DNA of 64,000 bases. Origin: Apteryx mantelli (taxonomy: Eukaryota > Chordata > Aves > Apterygiformes > Apterygidae). The DNA lies in contig NC_089981.1 of assembly GCF_036417845.1 (NCBI RefSeq), positions 77,727,268 through 77,791,267 on the forward strand, read 5' to 3'. A program made the translations under genes and the position numbers. The notes under the pieces were generated by a model, which saw only the letters and a list, made by a program, of their open reading frames with translations, was not told where the DNA came from and did not search any database. Positions 14,931-28,672 of the stretch are shown in pieces; within the stretch, counting starts at the first letter, position 1; the number at the start of each line of letters is the position of its first letter.

Positions 14931-17900
14931 GCTGTGGTAGAGCGTTTCACCTAATCGGGAAAGCAAAACGGTTTCTCGCAGAGCAAGTAGCAGCCCGCGA
15001 GTTGAACGAAACCATTTCTCTCAGTTTATATATTTATTCGAGATAAAAAGAGGCAAGGGATCAAATCCAAGAGTTTTGGAAGACTTACATAGCTATGCAG
15101 TTACTTCTGTTCAGGATTTAGGTCCTAGCAGTAGCTACTAGATGGATGCCAATAATAGCTTATGAGAGCCGTTAGCCTGAAATTCCCTGGGATTCTCAGG
15201 CTGGATTTGGCCTTCACCATCTAACATGTGAGAGTATCTCAGTTAATATTTGGAGGGCACACCTACAGACTGAGACCTAGCATAAAGACTTTGATGAGTA
15301 CATGCCTCATTAAACTGAGTAGCTCTGTGATTAAGGTGTTTAGCTTAGCTGGGGAGGTTATTTTTAAATCCTGAATGACCCAATAGGGAGGAGGGAGTTA
15401 AATGCAGGTCTTCCATGTCTCGGGAGAATGACTTGCATCACATGTTTTCCCAAGGAAGCTTCTAAAACTTTCTTCTTGGAGCTGATCCACTTTTTCTGGA
15501 TATAAATATTAAGTGTCACAACTGTCCACAAATGACTGATGTAGACATCAATCTCGAGAATCTCTCTGCTCAAAAGAATAGCTGTTTATTCATTTGAGGA
15601 ATAAAAAAGATGCTGCTTCTCTAGCAAAAATTCATCCCAGGCCCAACTTTCTTTTTAGCATTTTCAGTTGGATCTCTTAGAGGTGCTCCAGACATCTATC
15701 TACTTCGGCATCTGATTGGCTTTTGAGAATCCAATTTTTATATGCTTAACATACCCTCATCCCAGTTAAGCATTCTAAATTACAGGGGGTAGCATGCCAC
15801 ATAAGTTGGATATTGTAATGCTTAGGTCTGTTAAGGCATCTAACTGAAGCTCCTTAGGCTGAATCTAACATCCTTAACATTCTTTATCCTGCAGTTTGAC
15901 CTAGACAAACAAATCTAATTGAACTGTGGCCTACAGGCCTGGTTTTGCTGCAGTGTTATGCCTTTTAGGGAGGTTTCAGTAGTTCTGGGTACCTTTTCTG
16001 ACAAACAGGAAGATACATTAAGCGTAAAACAGCACGTAGGATCAGTCAAGGAATTAAAATTACAGCTTCTTGCTTCATTGTCACTTCTACAGTATCTGCA
16101 TCAGAATCCGCAATGGTGCAATGACTTACAGGACTCTGCCCTTCCAAATAGTGTCATTACACCTCTGACCCAAGCAGTTAGCCAAAACGTGGTCCTGTAG
16201 GTTATTTTGATTAGACAGAAAAATTGATTGTGGTGTCAACAATAACTTAAGAGGGTGTAAGATGAGCTGCTTCTCAGCACACAAGAGAAATTAAACTGTA
16301 AGTGATGTTATTTGCTCACAGTTCTAAGCCACCGCAAAAAAATGAATTTCAGCCAACGCTCAGCCTAGGAAGTTCTAAGTTTTTCTGGGGGCCACCTTCT
16401 GGTGCTTATTCTGGCTGTTTCTTTACTTTTCTATGCCTAATGCAGGTCTGATTTTGTGGTGTTTCTCAATGCCTTTCTTTAACACACATGCACTTCTACA
16501 AAATAATGTGCACGAAAATCCTTTCTTGAGTATTACACGTTCTTTTGATTTCATACCACCTATGTTTTGAATGGTCCTACTGCTGCTTTGGTTGCTTGCT
16601 TCCGTAAAGCAGCTTAATGATTTCTTACCACTGTCTTAATAAAGTGTGGCAGTTAAACCCAAGCATAAGAGTGTAACTTTTATATTTTTCTTCAATTAAA
16701 TATAATCTAGGTGTATAAATTCCTCTAGGACATGCCTCTTAGGCTGAAACCCTCTTACATTCAAATTCTGTTGACTGAAATGTTTGTTTTCCAACATTTG
16801 TGTCAAAAATTCTAGTAAATTCTATGTTTTAGAAAACTGCTAAGCTATTACAATTTACATAAATTATCTAATTATTTTCCCAGGAATATCCTACTAAAAT
16901 TCTTTGCACTCCTTTTGAAAAGTCCAAAATATTAAGATTGCAACTTTTATTAATATATTCAAGATGTTCTTCTCAAGAAAATCTTTTCCATTATAATCCC
17001 TTGTTTACTGTGGATTCAGTCATTCAGACTTATGGATTTACTTAATTTTAAGCATATGAAAACCTATGGAAGGTTCTGCATATGTCTGCAGGATACTGGA
17101 CCTGAATTTATAGTGTCTAATCTAATAGTCATATTCTGTTTCTTTTTTGTGATTGTGTTATTTAACTTTCAAAGGCAGCCTTCAACAGACTGTTTTTTTG
17201 TCAAAATTGTTATGTTCTCTCCACTAGGAGAAAGTAATCTCATATCAAACCATTTCAGTTTTTGCAGCTCTGCTTGACCCAAGTTCTTGTACTTGTGTGC
17301 CTGTATAAAGCTAGTATTTTCTTCATGAACTGTGAATAGAACTGTACTCTTTGTTCTGTTATGCTGTGATGGCTAGTTAAGGTTGGCATTTTGTTCCCAT
17401 GGTTGCTGCATTTTAACTGACTCCAGTTTTGCATTGCTTCAGTTTTAGGGCTAAAACATTCCAGACATGGTTTCTGTCAGAGTTAATTGGGGGGATTGGG
17501 GAGGAAGAGAATCTGAGCAAAATAATTCCTTTTTTTCAACAAAGAGATTAAAATACTTTCTTATTATAACAAATAGTTCTATGAATAGGGGAAATGCTGA
17601 CACCTGATTTTTTCAAGGCCTATGTTCTTGGCACATTCACACAATTGTTTTCTCCCATGTCACCTAGACATCCCTGACACCTCTCCTCATCTTCCCAAAC
17701 TCATCTATCCCTTATCTACCTTTCTTTGATTTCCAGCCTGAGCAAGAGGCAGCACACACTACAGCTGGTGCACACACACGTGCGTAGTGACTAGTTAGCT
17801 GTTGTCTCCTAGCTGTTAGGCCAGCCAAACAGGGAGGATAAATCTGCATTCTCCCTACCCCTTCCTTCAAAAGGGGCAGCAGGAGGATGTGTTTCTGCTA

Positions 17901-20900
17901 CCCACCTATTGATTCTCTCTGACCTTAATATCTCTGTGATCCCTGTACCTTTGCTGAGTTTGGCTGAATTGGCTAATAGGTCAAAATTGTTAGGGAGGGC
18001 TGATGGGCAACAGCCATATATTGCATATGTTTCATTTCCCTAGGAAACTAGACTAAAAACATTCTTGCAAAATTTTTTTTTTAACGGCTGTTGTAGCCAG
18101 TGTCTGAGGGATGGTTATGTGGGATTTTATTTTTTCCTGTTGATGCAGTATTAAAATAAATAACATGGGGAAATTGCCATGTATTCGGTAAGATTTATCA
18201 CTTCAACGATTACTGTAAGTGCAAAGGTAAAAATCCCAACAACCCCCAATATTCAATGTAAGCCTAAGCAAATAGTTGATTTCCCCTTGTCAGAATCTGA
18301 GCAACTTCTGCTTTCAGGAAGTTCACATTTGGCTCAAATGTTGCAGAACCAGGCTTTCTTTAACCAAAAGCTGTTCCATACCAACCACTCGTGCTGGAAA
18401 GTTAAATATACTCTGCACTAACTGCGTAGGCATCAATCTTGTATTTGCTGATTTCCTAAGAATGAGCGCCATGCTTGTTCCCATATATATTTGCACTGTA
18501 ACAGTCTTTAATTACACAATTTCAGAGAGCTCGTTGCCACATGAAAGTTACAAAATTAACAAAGAGCAAAGTAAAAGGTGGCAGGAAGAAAGAAACAAAG
18601 ATATTTAATATCCAAAGCATTGAACTAACACCCAGGAAAACTGGTTTTTAGTCTTGATTCTTCCACAAGCTTCTTCAGTGTTGCTGAATAAACTTTTATT
18701 CTTATAAGCCACAAGGAAGTTAAATGAAATTTGCATAGAGAATTTGAATTCCAGCATTTAATTAACTTTTGAGTGTTTGATGTTGTAGCCTTAATGCCTT
18801 ATAACATGTTTTCTTAATAAATTCATTCTAAGTTCTGTTACAGATTTGTCATATTGTTATCTCAGTGCTTCAAGTTTTAGTTAAGAAAAATTAAACTGCA
18901 GCAACTGAAATTACCTAAACAGTAGATTTCAGAAAAGTGACATAAGTAGAAGGATGTGGAAATAGGTGTCTGGGTTTCTTTAACACATGGAATTATGCAT
19001 GTAAAATCTGTTCTCATAATGAAATGTAAAGCCAGCTAGGGATCTCTGATGGCGCAAAGCTTTGTGCTTTCTTAGAACTGTTCCTCAGGCTGTCTTGTCT
19101 CCTACTTTCTCGTGTCTTATTGGAAGATGAAGTGATCATAAGATATTAAAAAGTGATTCATACTAGAAACAGGATTGATAATCAGAAAGCTACAATATTT
19201 GTGGCGAAAAGAAACTTCAGAGAACAAAATCGACCTCAGAAAATGAAGTTGTACTTTGAACTGTAGGTGGCAGCAATAACTGTCTGGAATAAGTGCAGTA
19301 TGCATGTGCCTTGCTTTTTAAAAGGTTATGTTTTGTGAAGTGTATGTTAAGGAGTGTGATAACTGTCAGAGTCACTGTGCTCAGAAGGAATGGTGAAGAG
19401 ACTTCAACTGTTGAATATAAATATATTTGTTGTAGCAAAAGTCAAGAACACTATTAACAAACACCAAATATAACTTATAATAAAAGCTTAGCTGCACAGG
19501 AAGGGCTGAGAGAATGGGCATGGAAAGGTCTGTATTCATGCAGTGTTAACAAGGCCCTGGCATAATTGTTCAATAAGAACACAAATTGCTTTATATGCTG
19601 TTTATTGCAAAATGAAATATATCTAGATTAAGTTTATAACCAGTGCAATTTGATATTTTAATTTTTTCCCCCTCTTAATATTTCCTTGTGCCTGGAATAA
19701 GGGATACCGTCTTTATAGTTTTGTATTTTATATCATGATTTACGCCTACCCAGCATAAGCGCATGATTACGCACTTCTTAGCTGAAATTATATGTACAAA
19801 ATAAGAATTATACCTATGCAGATTTAGAGAAAAAGGACACTTTGTCTTCCATGTAATTGCAAGTGCTTCTTTCCAATATCTGGCTCTGCTTTTTGCTTTA
19901 AGAGCATTGTAAGATGATTGTAGTACCTGTTTTCTGAAACACACGCTGTCTTTGTCTAATATGGGACCAAAAAAATGGTACATATAGTTATGCAGTTTGG
20001 AGAATAGCAGTAGAATACCATGCCCATCAGAACCCTTTTAAAGCATGAAGCAATAGGAATAGTTACATAAATATTAGCTTTAGGGAAAGCATAACAGATA
20101 TGGTGGCAACTGTAACTTTTATTATCTATGATTAAGAGCTTTTTTCTTTTATAGGCACAAGATCCAATATCCTAATTCAGAAAAAAGAAGAATTTTAGAG
20201 AGAAACTTTTCTAGGAGCAGGAGGTTTGACTAAAAAAAACACTTAAACAAAAACCCCTAGACTTCCCATGAAGGCATTAAAAGGTTGGAGTGCATATAAA
20301 GTTACATCAAAGTAACATAATAGAGACTCAGCATCAACAAATGTGAAAACAACTTGATACTTTTCCCCTGAATATATTCAAATTATAAGAATTGGATTAA
20401 GTTAACAGTAAAGGCTGTGGGTTTAGATTATATAGATTATATAATGGAAACGTAACTGCTACATAATTAATCAAAATCAAGCATTTGGCTAGAAAATATG
20501 TCATTGAGGCTGGTCAGTCATTGTACATGTAGCAGCAACCAAATGCTGTTGCATATTTAGTAGCAGGTGTGAGTATCTATGGGGACTTGCATACCTCATT
20601 TTGTATGTGTGGTCAATTTGGTAACAGAACTATCCTTCAAGCCAGCTTCTGAAAAGTAGAGCTAAGACTCTAAAATCTAATGCTTGAACTATTGGCATTG
20701 GAAGATGCCCCTGTGGAAGCCCTGAGATAATCCTCAGTCTCCTCACCTGTCTTAATGTACACAATAATAACACAAGGCACACTGTAAAGATATCCGCTCT
20801 AAAAGACCCTCTAACATTCAAAGCAGGTTGGAAGAGGACTGTTGGAAGAGACATGAAACAAGACAACTGAAACAAGACTGTTACTACTGATAGTGAAGTG

Positions 20901-21145
20901 GTCCTGACTATCAAATGCCTCAAGAAGAGGAATACGTAAAGTTTACATGTATTTGGGGAGGGACAAGAGATATCTGTGGCTAATATCTGTATACAGTAGA
21001 AAGCCTTGGAATGGAATCAACTGGTTTCAGAAAATAGTTATTCATAGCTAAAAAGTAAGGGGTATAGGTGATCAGAAGTTTTGAGCATGTGCCCTAGCTG
21101 AAATGTTTGCATGCTAACAAGGATTTCCAGTGAATGACTTCTTAC
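14931..21145. other. Intergenic, no gene seen
   Basis: AT-rich sequence between the HSP90AA1 CpG island and the HSP90 relic. No open frame here has recognisable content, and I saw no RNA gene or clear transposon. Confidence 0.5.
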
Positions 21146-23429
21146 CCAGGCCAAGTATGACCATCCTATAAATACAATTTATATGCATCTGGAAGTCCTT
21201 CAGCTGAAGTCAGAAAACAAGAGCACTCTCTTTTACAACCAGGCAGGCAGATTCTTCACCGATGTATTCCTGTGAGCTTGTCTTTTCTGCTTTAATGTTT
21301 GCATCCTGCTCATGCCATCAGTGAGCTCAAGATACTTCTTTGCTGCTATGTATCCTTTTGTGGGGTTGTCTCTTCATGTCTGTGCTTTCATGATCCTCTT
21401 CATACTGGCATTCTTGCCATAGGTGCTTATTACAGCACAGCATGAGGAAGTATTTGATCAGTTGGACACAACAACCTGGAAACAAAGTATTCTCATGCAA
21501 GAATTATTAGCAGTTTGCTAAACTGAAGCAGCTTGTTAGAGATTTGCCTTCCACTCAGATAGGACCCTGTGGAAACACTGCTCGGGAATATGAGTACTTT
21601 TATACTCAATAGCCAAAGTTCTACCATAATTTCTCAGTTCTTCTGAGAATGCTTCTTCTTCTATGCTTTGATAACTGTTCAGTGTGAGGTTTCCCTTGAG
21701 CCAGCTGGATGTTCCAAAAGGGGGTTAAAAGGTTGTGATAGAAGTTACTGATTTCAGCGTAACAAAATGGAGATTGCAAAACATGTACTAAGACATCTGT
21801 AATACTAGTAAATGAAAATGAGGATGAAATCACTGAAGAAGAAATACAAGGGTTTCTCCTGACATGGTCGTAAAGTCTGCTACTAATCTCCAGGGTCAAT
21901 AATTTGGGATTATTAGAAGCTAGGGAGCTATATACTATTGAAAATTATGTCACAAAGCATTTATTCTGTACTTCACCACTAACAATAGGACTGACTTATT
22001 CTTGATGTGACAGTATTTATTTTTCAGATTACTGAACACAAGCCATTTTAGAATTGAGTTAGCTGGATAAATAGAACATGACAGAAAAGTTCACAAATGA
22101 AAATAAATCTTGGCTTCATTTTAAATAGACAGACAGAAGTAAGTTCAAGTCTTGGATTTTAAGAAGATAAGCAGATGTTGAGAGAAGTAGTTCATGTAGT
22201 CATCTGCACTGGAGAGATCAAGTATTTTTACATAAAAGACTTCTAACATCTTTGGGATCAGAGGGCTCTTGTGCCTTCAGCATAAGCAAGGAGAAAAATT
22301 GTTGAAAAGGCCTTCAGATTTAAAGAACACTTCTGAAGCAGTTACTTCTTAATAAGCAGAGTTCCTACAGAGACAGAAGAAATTCTTTAAAGAAAGATTT
22401 ACCTTGGAAATCAGAGGATTCAGGAAGTGAGAAGGAACAGATGTGGAGATCACTTAGACTTTCAAATTTAGTTGTAAATGGAATTTTACTTAGTTAAGGA
22501 GTTGAGAAAGTAGGTTTACCAAGTAGTGAGGGCTGGAATCAGGGTAAATCAGGTAAAAAAATTTCAGTTGCACATTTTTAATGAGTACATTAAGCATGCA
22601 ATAATCTTAACCATCCTGCTTTTAGGAGGGCACAGAAATGGAAATTACCAAAACTAAAGGAGAAGTAAAGAATCTTGCAGAACTTCATCTTAAATTGGTG
22701 CAGAAAGGAATCTGATAAACCTGCTTCTAGAATTTGCAATGAGTTGGGGTTTTTTTAAGCTAATTATGAAGGGTTGAATTATGGCTAGAGAATAAAGAAT
22801 GCAATAGGCGTATTTAAGAAATTATGTGAATCAGGCACATGTAAACTTGCTGATGTCTCACTAAACAGAAAGAGTTTTAGCATACATTTTAAAGGTAAAT
22901 GGAGTAAAAAATAACATGTATTTAGCAATTACCTCAAACTGACTAGGTCTCTTTAAGAAGTTATCTGAATTCTCATAGAAAGGAAATGTAGATTTTTGAC
23001 TTCAGTATTGCAGGAATCCTGAGAGTTTCTTGAAGTTTTGAAAACCTCCATTTTTACCAAGTTCAAACTAGCTCATTTGGTTTAAATATATAGTCAATCC
23101 AACCCTGTAAAACATACTCTGAATATGATGTTTTGAAACTAGAATAAATTCCAGCACCAAGGCTTCTCTTCTTGAGTGAAGTTTTATGGAAGCCAACAAA
23201 AGTGAGTTATTTCAGATTCAGACAGAAACACGTAACTGAAAGTTTTAATGTACCAATGGTGGATTCTCTGTTATATATAGGACTGGCATATTTATTTACA
23301 TCCTCCTGCATTTATACCATACTCAGTGCAAACTCTATAATTCTCTCATTCAAGAGCAGTATCTTGCAGAAGGGATTGTGGAGAAGAGAGGGAAGGATGG
23401 CTGCATGCTAAAATGGGTTGTCCATGTCA

Positions 23430-23960
23430 GGGACCTGAAAGCACCAGCAGGCTCTGCAGCGTCTTTCTCCACCTTGTAGTTTAGCTGTCTGTGTTCAAGG
23501 TCAGCTCTGATATGATGCAGCCAAGTAACCTTGGGTCTGACTGCTGTGAAAGGAGCTTTATGAGAAAGAGCTGTGAGAAGCCTCTTGAGGAGTCTCCCCA
23601 CCTTGGCTTGGGACCTGCATTTAAGCTTAAGCCCCTACCTTTGACTCTTGCCTGAGCTATGCTGTAGGTACGCCTGTGTTCAGTCTTGTACTTTGCAGAT
23701 CCTGGCCTTGCCTTGCTGACCTGACTTCCCAACTTGACCTTGGACCTGCCTCATCATTACAGATTTGCATGGTGATCACTGGACTGTTGGCTGAAACGTC
23801 ATTGGATCTACTGGCTCTTCTTGCTCAAGAACAGTGGGATTGTGACCTTGTCAGTGTACTCACTGCCCTGCCTGCCTTGTGTTGGCTCCCAGCTCGCTGT
23901 CTGTTGCTGAGCTATCCACTCTCCCTACACCCTGACAGTCCAGTCCTTCCTGGAAAGAGG
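23430..23960. repeat. GC-richer insertion inside the pseudogene, possible old transposon
   Basis: Between the exon 8-like and exon 7-like blocks sits about 0.5 kb of clearly higher GC than its surroundings, with repeated CCTTG/CCTGACC-like words. It has no counterpart in the intact HSP90AA1 gene. It may be an LTR or SINE-like insertion, but I cannot assign a family. Confidence 0.3.
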
Positions 23961-26900
23961 TGCCCAAGTAGAACACCTCATATTCTGGAGAACTGCTTAC
24001 AGAACGTCTCGTAAATCTTATTTTCTTCTGATGGCCCAGGAAAAGTTTGAAGAATTTTATTATCACACTTCTTATCCCCTTCATCCCTATGCTCTCCTGC
24101 ATATTAAGAAATATTTAAAGGCAGCTATTCAGAATCCAATACATCTGGATTAGACTCTTAGTCTGAGTCTGCTACACATCTAAAGTTTCAAATTTTATCA
24201 TGATGCATGTTTTTACAAAGGTTTAGAAGTCACAGGAATTTTAAAAATATGTAAGGTCAGGGTCTACATTTTTCAGGAAGGGACATTATTAACACTTAAA
24301 ATAGAGGTTCACAAAGTTGATTCCTTCTAGTGTTTTAAATATAGGCACTCTGTACTTGTAAGCAAGAGGGAAGAAATTAGTTTAAATCTGTCTATATGTT
24401 TTGGGTAGACTCTGTAACTGAGTCACCTGGTTGATAGATAATTTTTTGATGTTTCAGACTTAGTACTTTGATTTTATTAGAGATATATTGTTAAGGAAAA
24501 AGTAAGATTCTAAAATTATGGACTCCTTACTCAGATAATCAGGGATTAAGTCTTCACAACTATCCATGATAAACACTCTGCCCACATACAATTATTTGTG
24601 TTATTTTTTTCTATATCAGATAGATCAAAAGAGGCATTTCTTGTGAAAATCAGGGGAGCTCTGAATCCCAGCTTTCTCTCCACAAAAGGATGCTGAAAAA
24701 AAAAATAGTAGCAGTAAGATAATTCTGATGCAAGCTGACTATGAGTAGATGCTTGAAAAATTTTGTCAAGAGCTCTGCAAGTATTTGATTAATCATGTAC
24801 AAATCTATCTGTAGATTACAGTAACCAGGCATAGTGAATTAGAGGGAAAGTCAGTTTGCTTTTCTCAAGAGATGCTTGCTGCCACACTGGGGCAAATCTC
24901 TTGAAGTAACTTTGCCATTTATACTGAAATCCTGCTTTGTAGTCAGCTGAGCCGAGGGTATTCTTAGCCAGTTAACATGCATGTCAGTGAAATACAGCTG
25001 CTTTACAGTGCTTTACATTATAAAAGTAGGACAGACTAGAGTTACTAGAAGTCATGGGTTATTTCTTAACCAGAATGATATTGGTTAATACTTGCCAAGA
25101 GAGATTTCCACCTTTTTTCTCACATTGACCAAAAAAAAGAAAAAACCTCCAGAATGGCTCTTTCAGCTGTGTGGGAATCACATTGACCCCATGTTTCAGA
25201 AGCTTCAAACTCTCTGGATGTTGGCAGCCCAAGATATCTGCAACCTCATTTTATTTAGGTTAGTTATTTCTGGAATAGTGAAAGTAACTTTATTTTGTCA
25301 AATTCAAGTTACTTTTTAAATTTGTCTTTTTTGTTTAAAATAAAAGCAGCAAGTTCATTTTAACCAGAAGAAAGTTCTTTATTCTAAAATAAAACTATAA
25401 AAAACTGGTAACAATGCATTTTCTGTCTCTTGCTCTTGCTGTCTTTCAGACAGAGTAGATCTACAGAGTAGACCTATAAAGCTAAGTTGGAGGAAGGGGG
25501 AGTAGAGGATTAGCATGGTAAAAGAAGGGATTTGCAGCTTTCTTCCTCGGGGACAGCTGCTATTCCTGATAACCTATCTAAAATTTTATTTCCTCAGACC
25601 ATTTATCTGTCTCACCTGTAGTTCTGTAGAACTGTTCCAAGTTTGTTTATCTGATAGAAATATAGCTCTGAGTTTGTATTAACGATAGCTGTGGTTATCT
25701 ATCTGGCTTCCTTCTCCTTAGTTCTCTGAAATAGAAAACTACAAAGAAATGGGCGTTCTCTTCTCCATAAACCTCTGTGCTCACATTCCTATTCTCTTGA
25801 CTGACTTTCCTGCATGTCACTGCTTTTTCAAGACTGTTGCAACCCTTGTTAGTCATATAAGAAGTAATTCTAACTCCCCTTTAAATTTTCATAGAATACA
25901 TTCAGGAAATAATACTGATACACCTGGCATTCTAAGTCTCTTTCTAAATTGCCTTCTGCTCATTTGTTTTCAGTTTTGGAGCTACTGCCATAATAACTGC
26001 TGCTTAAAGCCTGCATTACAAATTAGTCAGTGTCAACCAGAGACCTCTTTTAGAAGTATATCTAACTGCTTTGGGAGGCTTTTTTAGCCCAAAATATACA
26101 GCTTAAAGGTACAGCAGTACAAAATATAGTTTAACCATTTGCAGTTTATTACTTTAGCTACATAATTAGTATTTTCAGCTACAAATATTTATTTTAATTG
26201 TCAGGTAGTCTTTCCCATGACTGAACAGATTTCTGTAGAATTCATTGTATCCTCCCTGATAATGTGATCTGAGACACTGATCAGAACTAACTTGGTTTCT
26301 CCCTGATCAATTTACTTTTTCTAGGCTTCTTTTATTGTCTTACTCTTTCTTTTCATCTTCTTCATTAGACTCCACAGGCTCAATTTCTTGCTCATTTTCC
26401 TCTTTTAGGAGTTTTTCCTACATCCCAGTCCTCCTTTTGCCATGTGTCTTTCTCAAGAAATTTAAAACCAGGCAATTACTTCATCCCCTCCAATTTTTGA
26501 CTCCCAGCTGTAGTTCACTGCAGGGAGATGCAACCACCCCCCAAAGTCATGCAATTGCAACCAAAAGTGATCCTTTATATTTTTCTCATGGGCACCATTA
26601 AGATGTTTATCATGACAGAAATCATATATTTCTTTAAATAAATCATCGTTGTTTAAACTAAATCACCCTTCCCAACAGCCACCTAACAGTATAGCAGTTT
26701 TAGTTCTAAATTAAATCTTCTGTAGTTATAAAAGCTAAGGCCGTGACACTTGAACCTAATTTTTACTCTCCTGAAGAGTGTATCTTTTTACTGTTTTAGT
26801 GATACACATCTGTGATCTGCCAATAAAATGCCAGTGCTTGTGATGAAGATAGTTTATATAGAAAGGCAGTTGACTATACATGGTCCTACACAAGACACCC

Positions 26901-27602
26901 AGCTAACTTATAATTAAAACAGTCAAAAGAGGTTTTTTTGTATGTTTTTCATGAATGTTCCTACTTTTATTTCCCTCCATTGAGGCAAACGAGAATAATA
27001 CCTCTGATACTGGACTTTGAAACTCAATAGAAAAACTCTTTTAGGAACTTGATGTGGTCCAGATTTTAACAAAAACATGAACTGTGTCTTATTATATTCA
27101 GTAACATAAATATTAGCTTCATGAAACATCCTCTGGATTGCTGAATGAGAAGATCAGTATCTAGGTTTAACTGATAAGTAGCATAACTCTACCCTACATA
27201 GATAGTACATTTTAAGAGATGATTAAGGGAAAAAATAATGAACCAGAAATTCTCACACAGCCTAATGTAGGGTCCTTATTCTTGTAAATATTAATGCTAA
27301 CAGTACAAAGCCAGCTTAGTTAATGCTGTACTAGTAGCATCTGGGAACGCTGCAAGGACATTAGGTATGCAACTAGTGTTTCAAAGCTTGTACTATTAGC
27401 ATCTCAGACAAAACACTTACAAAGAGTGTAATTGGATAGCTGATGAATTGAGAATGCTTCTTCACAATTTCTTTGATTTACCTTTCTTCAAATATTCTCT
27501 TTGGTCTTCCTTAGGATTTAGAATAATCTTTGTTCTACAGGCCAGGGGTTACCCTTGAATGAAATCTGAGAGTTCTGGTAGCAGCACAAATGGGCAAATA
27601 GC

Positions 27603-27619
27603 TTTTTTTTTTTTTTTTT
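27603..27619. repeat. Poly(T) run
   Basis: Seventeen T in a row just beyond the exon 4-like block of the pseudogene. Confidence 0.9.
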
Positions 27620-28672
27620 AATAAAAGATTAAGATTGTCCTATTACAAATGTATTAATTATCACTGACTACCTGAAAATGATGAACCGATGCTCTACACC
27701 TACTGTGCACTCCAAAAAATGCAACAACTACAGAGACTACACTGTTTCAGTACATATCATTTCCCCCTACGTTCAGAATCTTGGTGAAGCATAGCAGTAC
27801 ACAGCAACATATGAATTGCAAGAGGGAGTTTATAACACGAGTTCATTAAGCTTGACCTTTTTCTTTAAATGTTACACTTACTATAAGTGAAAAGCAGCAG
27901 TGCTGCTGTATTGTACAATACCTCTTCATTCTCCTGCTACATACAAAGTACAGCCAGGGCAAATATGCTACTAAAGTTAGAGGTACTATTATATCAGACT
28001 ATGCATCTATGATCCTACTACTGTCCTGCAATATGTTCACTTGACATTAGTCAGCCAGGGGACAGAGAATAGCGAATTCCATTCACAAACATTTATCATT
28101 ATCAACTGTGACAGCAAGAGAGCCTGCACTGAAAGTGCCCATGTGTACTACCTATCTCTCTGCTTTGTGATCATGGTCACCTTTGCAGTCAGGTAGGCAG
28201 AGAAGAAGCCAACCCCAAAGTGACCAATCATGGAGATATCAGCACCAGCAATGTTTCTACTAAGGCTTTGCTGCCAGACTTTGCAGTAGTAACAGAGACA
28301 GCTTTGGTCATCCTATGACTGAATCCATAATGGTCAGAGTGCAATTGCGCTTATTGGATCAGTTATTCCCAGAATCCAGCTCGTTTGGATCAGTCAGCCT
28401 TTCATGTCTGATTTTGTCCAGAGACCACAAGAAGGTGGAGGGCTTGATCATTCTCAGACTACACTTACGAACCTAGGCAGTATTTTACTCGCTGAGGCAT
28501 ATTAATAGCTAGATTCCTTATATCCAATGAATTGCAAACTGGTTCCCTCAGAAAGATTTCCTTGTTGGAGTAGAAAGGGTTGATGAGCAGAGAGATCATC
28601 TATTTCAGCCTGGAAAGCAAAAGTCTTTGCCTCTTCATCCACTGGCTGATCTTGAGTTTGCACAGATTCAGT

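Larger units (their letters stand above)
21146..28672 (-). pseudogene. Unprocessed HSP90AA1 pseudogene (tandem copy)
   Basis: Blocks matching HSP90AA1 exons occur in gene order on the minus strand: exon 2-like 28522-28672, exon 3-like 28097-28426, exon 4-like 27421-27553, exon 5-like 26201-26412, exon 6-like 24531-24692, exon 7-like about 23967-24155, exon 8-like about 23000-23061, exon 10-like 21146-21475. Each is separated by spacer DNA, so this is a duplicated gene and not a retrocopy. Some splice sites survive (the exon 10 donor CTTACCC in plus-strand view and its acceptor, the exon 6 acceptor, the exon 4 donor). Others are lost (exon 2 and exon 3 donors, exon 8 acceptor). The start codon is gone, exon 2 has a 5-base deletion, and block lengths differ from the gene (330 against 334, 162 against 166, 133 against 134, 330 against 367), so frames are broken. 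Exons 1, 9 and 11 were not found. It lies upstream of the intact gene in the same orientation. Confidence 0.9.

Noticed and set aside
14467-14940. 157-codon plus-strand open frame, with several other long frames on both strands, in the HSP90AA1 CpG island
   Set aside because: Low-complexity Arg/Ala/Gly/Pro translation on both strands at once, which is what GC-rich DNA gives. No splice or homology support.
21146-28672. A processed (retroposed) HSP90 pseudogene
   Set aside because: Exon-like blocks are separated by 0.1-1.8 kb of other DNA and some splice sites survive. A retrocopy would be continuous.
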